DNA of 6,375 nt, taken from assembly GCA_002429165.1 (NCBI GenBank), contig DIYV01000109.1, positions 1 through 6,375 on the forward strand. The letters are read 5' to 3'. Every line of letters begins with the position of its first letter. Within the stretch, counting starts at the first letter, position 1. The translations under genes were made by a program, and so were the position numbers. Origin of the DNA: Gallionella sp. UBA6045 (GTDB lineage: Bacteria; Pseudomonadota; Gammaproteobacteria; Burkholderiales; Gallionellaceae). The notes under the pieces are model-generated. The model was not told the origin of the DNA, ran no database searches, and was given only the letters and a program-made list of their open reading frames with translations. Positions 1 through 3,751 of the stretch are shown piece by piece.

Positions 1-366
1 GCCTCAGTCCCCCCTTGTCAGGGGGGAAGCGGATTCTCCTCCCCTGGTTCTCCCCCTGACAAGGGGGCTGGGGGGTTGGGGAGGCCGGGAGGGGTTCGAT
101 GCCAGGCTGTCGTTCCGGTCGTGCATGGCCATCCGCAACCGCTGGCGGCATTCTATGCGGGCAGTAGTCTGGGCAAGCTGCGCGCGCATCTGGCGGGCGG
201 CGGCAAAAACAGTTTGCGCGCCGTGCTCGAGCAGTTGCAGGTGCGATATGTGGATGAGCAGGAGCTGTTGCAAGCCGATCCGCTGCTGCGCAGTTTCTTC
301 GATCTGGATACGCCGCAGGATGTGGCAACCGCAAAGAAAGAATTTGCGGACAGGACCGGTCGGTGA
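1..366 (+). CDS. mobA: MobA-like molybdenum cofactor guanylyltransferase, 3' end only
   Basis: The frame is open from the left edge to the TGA at 364-366 (121 codons), so the start lies outside the window. MobA transfers GMP from GTP to Mo-molybdopterin in the cytoplasm, giving the MGD cofactor that the formate dehydrogenase next door needs. Support comes from the C-terminal half: VVPVVHGHPQPLAAFY (codons from 109) matches the family's 'VP...G..QPL.A.Y' stretch, and SFFDLDTPQD (292-321) matches the closing 'F.(N/D)(I/L)(N/D)TP.D' motif. From 1 to about 96 the translation is Gly/Pro-rich, unlike MobA, and lies over an inverted repeat. That suggests an element has entered the gene, either kept in frame or breaking it; the window cannot show which. 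Other MobA-like nucleotidyltransferases are possible. The gene faces fdsR tail to tail with no spacer. Confidence 0.62.
   Translation, partial: ASVPPCQGGSGFSSPGSPPDKGAGGLGRPGGVRCQAVVPVVHGHPQPLAAFYAGSSLGKLRAHLAGGGKNSLRAVLEQLQVRYVDEQELLQADPLLRSFFDLDTPQDVATAKKEFADRTGR
9..67. repeat. C/G-rich perfect inverted repeat (REP/MITE-like hairpin) within mobA
   Basis: CCCCCTTGTCAGGGGG at 10-25 is the exact reverse complement of CCCCCTGACAAGGGGG at 52-67, a 16-base perfect inverted repeat with a 26-base loop. Each arm also contains its own near-palindrome (CCCCC...GGGGG). A G-tract run follows to about 94. C/G-rich palindromes of this look are common as dispersed non-coding repeats in proteobacterial genomes. 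The left boundary may lie outside the window. I infer a mobile or REP-like element because this part of the open frame does not resemble MobA while the sequence from about 106 onward does. Confidence 0.7.
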
Positions 367-1416
367 CTATGAAAAGGCTTCTGCAAAGGTGGCGATAGCA
401 CCGGATTGTGTGCCGTCGTATCCGGGCAACGCGTTGACCGTGTCGCGGAACGCCGCGCTGTGCAGGATGTTGCGCGTGGATTTCAGCAGGCTTTGGTCCA
501 GGGCGCCGGCTTTGCAGGCGAAAAGATAGTTCTCGCGCGCGATCGGAATGAAGTCCAGATCGAAACGCCTGGCTGCGGTCTCAACGCCAAATCCCACGTC
601 GGCCATATTGCTGGCGATGTAAGCAGCCACGGCCGCGTGGGTAAATTCCGCGCTGTCATAGTCGGCTATGTTCCGGGTGTTGATTTTTTCCTTGGCAAGC
701 AGCAACTCGAGCAATATCTTTGTGCCCGATCCGGTTTGCCGGTTGACGAAGCGCAGGTCTTTGCGCAGCAAATCCGCCAGACCCTTTATTTTTTTCGGAT
801 TGCCTTTCGCGATGAACAGCCCCTGGGTTCGATACGCCAGATGGATCAGCGCATGCTGCTTCGGATCCAGCCATTTCAGGTAGTGCTTGCCGGCCTGCTT
901 GAATTCGCCGACCGGTACATGAAACCCCGCCAGGTCGCATTCGTTGTGTGCCAGGGCCGCGACCGCTTCGAGGCTGCTGCGGTAATTGATTTCGACGGGA
1001 ACGTTGTCTGCGTTGAGTTGTTTGATCAGCGCATCGACAGCAAAGCCGTGGGATGCGGTGATGCGCAATGCGGCCGATTCGCTGGTCAGGATGGACTCCA
1101 GCTCGGAGGCGAAACTTTCCAGTATCGGCGTCAGGCGCGCGGTGGTGCGCTTGTCGGCCCAGATCAATTTTTCTGCCAACGGCGTCAGCGACGTCCCTTT
1201 GCCCCTGGATTTCTGCAATAGCGGCGCGGAAAACTCGACTTCGAATGCGCGCAATATTCCCCAAGCGTGCCGGTAGGAAAGATTTGCGCTGGAGGCCGCG
1301 CTGCTGATGCTGCCCTGATCGCGAATGGCGGCGAGCAATTGCAGCAGCAACTGCAGGGAAACCGCGCTTCCCTTGCGCTTTTTCAGGCTCCATTCAGGAT
1401 GGATTTCAAAACTCAT
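367..1416 (-). CDS. fdsR: ModE-type winged-helix regulator with PBP-like sensor domain (probable FdsR)
   Basis: A 349-residue cytoplasmic transcription regulator. Residues about 15-85 are a ModE/LysR-type winged helix; the recognition region DQGSISSAASSANLSYRHAW (33-52) and the wing RGKGTSLTPLAEKLI (71-85) align well with E. coli ModE's N-terminus. Residues about 117-330 are a periplasmic-binding-protein-like domain of the kind found in molybdate-responsive regulators: DLAGFHVP (161-168), GLFIAKGNP (199-207), RFVNRQTGSGTK (222-233) and ADVGFG (272-277). ATG at 1416 is chosen because it places the usual 'FEIHPEW' start just ahead of the helix-turn-helix; the frame stays open upstream to 1644 but the extra 76 residues look non-coding and run into fdsG. 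No clear Shine-Dalgarno precedes it. It is divergent from fdsG, as expected for the dual activator/repressor FdsR of Cupriavidus-type fds operons. The effector (formate, molybdate or other) cannot be read from the sequence. The symbol rests on context plus domain make-up. Confidence 0.82.
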   Translation of the reverse strand: MSFEIHPEWSLKKRKGSAVSLQLLLQLLAAIRDQGSISSAASSANLSYRHAWGILRAFEVEFSAPLLQKSRGKGTSLTPLAEKLIWADKRTTARLTPILESFASELESILTSESAALRITASHGFAVDALIKQLNADNVPVEINYRSSLEAVAALAHNECDLAGFHVPVGEFKQAGKHYLKWLDPKQHALIHLAYRTQGLFIAKGNPKKIKGLADLLRKDLRFVNRQTGSGTKILLELLLAKEKINTRNIADYDSAEFTHAAVAAYIASNMADVGFGVETAARRFDLDFIPIARENYLFACKAGALDQSLLKSTRNILHSAAFRDTVNALPGYDGTQSGAIATFAEAFS

Positions 1417-1434
1417 ATATGCAATATATAACCT
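1414..1434. promoter_or_regulatory. ATATAT repeat, possible autoregulatory operator of fdsR
   Basis: ATATAT (1415-1420), GCA, ATATAT (1424-1429), then AACC. On the minus strand this reads GGTTATATATTGCATATATG and runs into the fdsR start codon. Paired TATAT half-sites resemble the AT-rich, TATAT-based operators of ModE, and the encoded regulator has a ModE-type DNA-binding domain. A minus-strand TTGACA (1448-1443) sits 14 bases ahead of a TATATT (1428-1423), too close for a standard sigma-70 promoter but leaving room for one with a poorer -10. Binding here would block fdsR expression. This is inference from motif resemblance only. Confidence 0.35.
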
Positions 1435-1446
1435 ATTGAGGGTGTC

Positions 1447-1499
1447 AAGGTGGTGTGTTACCTTCTGTCCAAACAAATACTGATCACAATTATAAGGTG
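1447..1499 (+). promoter_or_regulatory. Candidate fds operon control region with AAGGT repeats and a -10
   Basis: AAGGT (1447-1451) and ACCTT (1460-1464) form an inverted repeat with an 8-base gap, and AAGGTG recurs at 1494-1499. TATAAG at 1491-1496 matches five of six sigma-70 -10 positions, but no good -35 lies 16-18 bases upstream. That is the pattern expected of an activator-dependent promoter, in line with a divergent regulator. The third AAGGTG could instead be the Shine-Dalgarno of the leader ORF at 1505, so the two readings partly compete. Confidence 0.3.
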
Positions 1500-1504
1500 T
1501 ATTT

Positions 1505-1561
1505 ATGTTTAAGTTTGCATATTCAGTCAAGCTGTCCAGATGCGAAGGAAAAGCAAAATGA
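1505..1561 (+). CDS. Possible 18-codon leader peptide ahead of fdsG
   Basis: ATG at 1505 opens a short frame, MFKFAYSVKLSRCEGKAK, that ends in TGA at 1559-1561. The stop overlaps the fdsG start as ATGA, the same junction type as fdsG/fdsB. AAGGTG at 1494-1499 stands five bases ahead of the ATG and would serve as a Shine-Dalgarno. If translated, it could couple fdsG translation to the leader. It shows no obvious attenuator codon run or terminator, and an 18-codon ORF can easily arise by chance, so confidence is low. Confidence 0.25.
   Translation: MFKFAYSVKLSRCEGKAK
1544..1549 (+). promoter_or_regulatory. Shine-Dalgarno of fdsG
   Basis: GAAGGA lies eight bases before ATG 1558. It decides the start: the in-frame ATG at 1540 would place this motif inside the gene and has no comparable site of its own. 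Confidence 0.65.
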
Positions 1562-2031
1562 ATCCGGCCCATCAAGCTGAACAGATCGCTGCCATCCTTG
1601 CCGCACAACAAAGCCGTCCCGGCGCATTGTTGCCTATTTTGCATGATATCCAGGATGCGTTCGGCTATATCCCTCCCGATTCGGTCGCGCAGATATCCTC
1701 AGCATTAAACCTGTCGCGCGCCGAAGTGCATGGCGTGATCACTTTCTACCACCATTTTCGTACCACTCCACCGGCCCGGCACACGATACAGATTTGCTGT
1801 GCCGAGGCATGCCAGAGCATGGGCGCGGAACGATTGGTCGAGCATGCCGAGAAAAAATTGGCAGGCCGCAAACAGGGCGATTGCGAATTGCAGCCGGTAT
1901 ATTGCCTGGGGCTGTGCGCGATATCTCCGGCGGTGATGATAGACGAGGAATTGCACGCGCGCGTCACGCCGGAAAAATTCGATGCGCTGATAAAGAACAT
2001 TGGGCTCAAGAATCCCGGGGGTAAACCATGA
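1558..2031 (+). CDS. fdsG: NAD-dependent formate dehydrogenase gamma subunit (NuoE-like, [2Fe-2S])
   Basis: A 157-residue soluble protein of the NuoE/24-kDa family, the small electron-transfer subunit of the FdsABG formate dehydrogenase. An N-terminal helical part (about 5-55) leads to the family stretch EVHGVITFYHHF (56-67), then the thioredoxin-like fold carrying one [2Fe-2S] cluster with ligands C80 and C85 (C-x4-C) and C116 and C120 (C-x3-C). A further C81 sits beside the first ligand. Length fits the family. In related complexes this cluster lies next to the FMN of the NuoF-like partner and is thought to be off the direct path. It is the first gene of the operon; its TGA overlaps the fdsB ATG (ATGA at 2028-2031), which points to coupled translation and matched amounts. 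NuoE of complex I or the HoxE-type hydrogenase subunits are excluded by the linked fdsA. Confidence 0.95.
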   Translation: MNPAHQAEQIAAILAAQQSRPGALLPILHDIQDAFGYIPPDSVAQISSALNLSRAEVHGVITFYHHFRTTPPARHTIQICCAEACQSMGAERLVEHAEKKLAGRKQGDCELQPVYCLGLCAISPAVMIDEELHARVTPEKFDALIKNIGLKNPGGKP

Positions 2032-3572
2032 GCATAAAGATATTCGTTCCGCGCGATTCCGCCGCACTGGCGCTGGGGGCAGATGCCGTCGCGCAAGCCA
2101 TACTGGCCGAAGCGTCGCGGCGCAACATGGACGTGAAGCTGGTGCGCAACGGATCGCGCGGCATGCTATGGCTGGAACCGCTGGTCGAGGTGCAGACCGC
2201 GAAGGGGCGCGTCACTTACGGGTCGGTGAGTCCGGCAGACGTGTCCGCCCTGTTTGATGCGGACTTTCTTCACGGCGGGAAGCATGCCCTGGGTCTGGGC
2301 CTGACCGAGGAACTGGCGTACTTGAAAAAACAGGAGCGGCTCACTTTTGCGCGCGTGGGCATCACCGATCCCCTGTCGCTGGATGACTATCTCGCGCACG
2401 ACGGATATCAGGGGCTGCGCAACGCGTTGTCCATGCAAGCCGCCGACATCGTTCAGCAGGTGACCGATTCCGGCCTGCGCGGACGCGGCGGTGCGGCCTT
2501 CCCGACCGGTATCAAATGGAAGACCGTGTTGAATGCCGCGGCAAAACAAAAATATATCGTGTGCAATGCGGATGAGGGCGACTCGGGGACGTTCTCGGAT
2601 CGCATGCTGATGGAGGGCGATCCATTCGTGCTGATCGAGGGCATGACCATCGCCGCGCTCGCGGTGGGCGCGACCCAGGGTTATATCTACGTGCGCAGCG
2701 AGTATCCTCATTCGATCACGGTATTGAACGAGGCGATAGGTGTGGCACGCAAGGCTGGCTACCTCGGTGCGGACATATTGAACTCGGGTAAACGTTTTGA
2801 ACTGGAAGTGCGCAAGGCCGCCGGTGCATACGTGTGCGGCGAGGAAACCGCGATGCTGGAGAGCCTGGAGGGAAAACGCGGCATCGTGCGCGCCAAGCCG
2901 CCGCTGCCCGCGATCGCCGGTCTGTTCGGCCAGCCCACCGTGATCAACAACGTGATCTCGCTGGCCAGTGTGCCTATCATCCTGGCCAGGGGCGTAGCCT
3001 TTTACAAGGACTATGGCATGGGACGTTCGCGCGGCACGCTGCCGTTCCAACTGGCGGGCAACATCAAACAGGGCGGCCTGATCGAAAAGGCATTCGGCGT
3101 GACCCTGCGCGAGCTGATGTACGACTTCGGCGGCGGATCGGCATCGGGTCGGCCTATCAAGGCGGTGCAGGTGGGCGGTCCGCTGGGCGCGTATCTGCCC
3201 GAGTCGCAATGGGATACTCCGCTGGATTACGAGGCTTATGCTTCATTGTGGGCGGTGCTCGGGCACGGCGGCATCGTGGTTCACGACGACAGCGCGGACC
3301 TGGCAAAACTGGCGCGCTATGCGATGAAATTCTGCGCGATCGAGTCCTGCGGCAAGTGCACGCCGTGCCGGATCGGCGCGACGCGCGGCGTCGAGGTGAT
3401 GGACAAGATCATCGCCGGACAGGACGGGGAAGGGCAGGTCGAGTTGTTGCGCGACCTGTGCGATACGATGCTGAACGGTTCGATGTGCGCGATGGGCGGC
3501 ATGACGCCTTACCCGGTGCTGTCCGCGCTGAATCACTTTCCAAAAGATTTTGGTTTGGTTAACTCCCGATAA
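2028..3572 (+). CDS. fdsB: NAD-dependent formate dehydrogenase beta subunit (NuoF-like, FMN and [4Fe-4S])
   Basis: A 514-residue cytoplasmic diaphorase subunit that passes electrons from FdsA to NAD+. Residues about 1-95 form the extra thioredoxin-like N-terminal domain seen in FdsB and HoxF-type proteins; here it has no cysteine, so it holds no cluster. The NuoF core follows: the FMN/NADH glycine-rich loop GLRGRGGAAFPTGIKW (149-164), CNADEGDSGTFSDR (179-192), the GAYVCGEETAMLESLEGKRG block (266-285) and GLFGQPTVINNV (298-309). The [4Fe-4S] ligands are C441, C444, C447 and C487 (C-x2-C-x2-C-x39-C). All key motifs are intact and length is normal. ATG 2028 overlaps the fdsG stop; the G-rich CCGGGGGTAAACC before it can serve as ribosome site. 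The HPKDFG-like C-terminal region (FPKDFG, 504-509) shares 13 bases with the fdsA start. A 179-base spacer, not an overlap, follows. Confidence 0.96.
   Translation: MSIKIFVPRDSAALALGADAVAQAILAEASRRNMDVKLVRNGSRGMLWLEPLVEVQTAKGRVTYGSVSPADVSALFDADFLHGGKHALGLGLTEELAYLKKQERLTFARVGITDPLSLDDYLAHDGYQGLRNALSMQAADIVQQVTDSGLRGRGGAAFPTGIKWKTVLNAAAKQKYIVCNADEGDSGTFSDRMLMEGDPFVLIEGMTIAALAVGATQGYIYVRSEYPHSITVLNEAIGVARKAGYLGADILNSGKRFELEVRKAAGAYVCGEETAMLESLEGKRGIVRAKPPLPAIAGLFGQPTVINNVISLASVPIILARGVAFYKDYGMGRSRGTLPFQLAGNIKQGGLIEKAFGVTLRELMYDFGGGSASGRPIKAVQVGGPLGAYLPESQWDTPLDYEAYASLWAVLGHGGIVVHDDSADLAKLARYAMKFCAIESCGKCTPCRIGATRGVEVMDKIIAGQDGEGQVELLRDLCDTMLNGSMCAMGGMTPYPVLSALNHFPKDFGLVNSR
3542..3554 (+). repeat. 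13-base direct repeat, copy 1 (fdsB 3' end)
   Basis: AAAAGATTTTGGT here and at 3772-3784 are identical and read in the same codon phase (K-D-F-G) in fdsB and fdsA. They lie 230 bases apart and bracket the whole fdsB-fdsA spacer. Confidence 0.8.
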
Positions 3573-3625
3573 CCTATTAGGAATTTTAAAAATACTCGAT
3601 ACATCTGTGAAGCTTTCGACCCCAA

Positions 3626-3690
3626 TGTGGGAGCCCGATTTATCGGGCGATTGTGTGCCATGGCATCGCGCAATAAATTGCGCTCCTACA
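3626..3690. repeat. Pair of inverted REP-like palindromes (BIME-like) in the fdsB-fdsA spacer
   Basis: The first unit (3626-3651, +) is TGTGGGAGC then CGATTTATCGGGCGAT; the second (3690-3665, read on the minus strand) is TGTAGGAGC then GCAATTTATTGCGCGAT. Each has a GTRG head (GTGG, GTAG), a shared GGAGC, a seven-base stem around TT, and a GCGAT tail. This is the plan of REP sequences moved by REP-associated tyrosine transposases. The stems differ (GCCCGAT/ATCGGGC versus GCGCAAT/ATTGCGC) but each pairs perfectly, so differences are compensated. The 13-base gap is centred on the palindrome TGCCATGGCA (3656-3665). The two units can also pair with each other across the outer TGTRGGAGC arms, with one G-U pair. 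In mRNA this could protect the fdsGB end or change the level of fdsA. Confidence 0.82.
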
Positions 3691-3740
3691 GGGCATTTTG
3701 GTTCTAATGGATTATCTGGGTTAAATAAATACACGGCCAC

Positions 3741-3746
3741 AGGAGA
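3741..3746 (+). promoter_or_regulatory. Shine-Dalgarno of fdsA
   Basis: AGGAGA lies five bases before ATG 3752, a near-ideal site. An in-frame TAA at 3722-3724 rules out a start further upstream, and no other in-frame ATG lies between. The strength of the site fits independent ribosome loading on fdsA after the long spacer. Confidence 0.85.
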
Positions 3747-3751
3747 GCATC

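Noticed and set aside
406..1221. 271-codon + strand open frame over fdsR
   Set aside because: Antisense to a well-supported regulator and without family features; considered a shadow.
1540..1557. Upstream ATG for fdsG at 1540
   Set aside because: It would place the GAAGGA site inside the gene and adds only the basic residues MRRKSK, not seen in the family start as I know it.
1417..1644. 76-residue N-terminal extension of FdsR
   Set aside because: It would run through the divergent promoter region and into fdsG, and its residues do not resemble the family; ATG 1416 fits the known start of the winged helix.
2166..3209. 347-codon open frame on the minus strand, antisense to fdsB
   Set aside because: It lies wholly within fdsB, whose motifs and length are complete; the antisense translation is rich in His/Arg/Gln with no recognisable domain, as expected of a GC-rich codon-bias shadow.
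3569..3578. ATAACCTATT shared by the end of fdsB (3569-3578) and the fdsR upstream region (1428-1437)
   Set aside because: A ten-base match in AT-rich stretches is expected by chance at this length, and one copy overlaps the fdsB stop codon; no symmetry supports an operator.
3626..3690. REP pair as a rho-independent terminator
   Set aside because: Neither hairpin is followed by a T-run, and the next gene of the operon lies just downstream.
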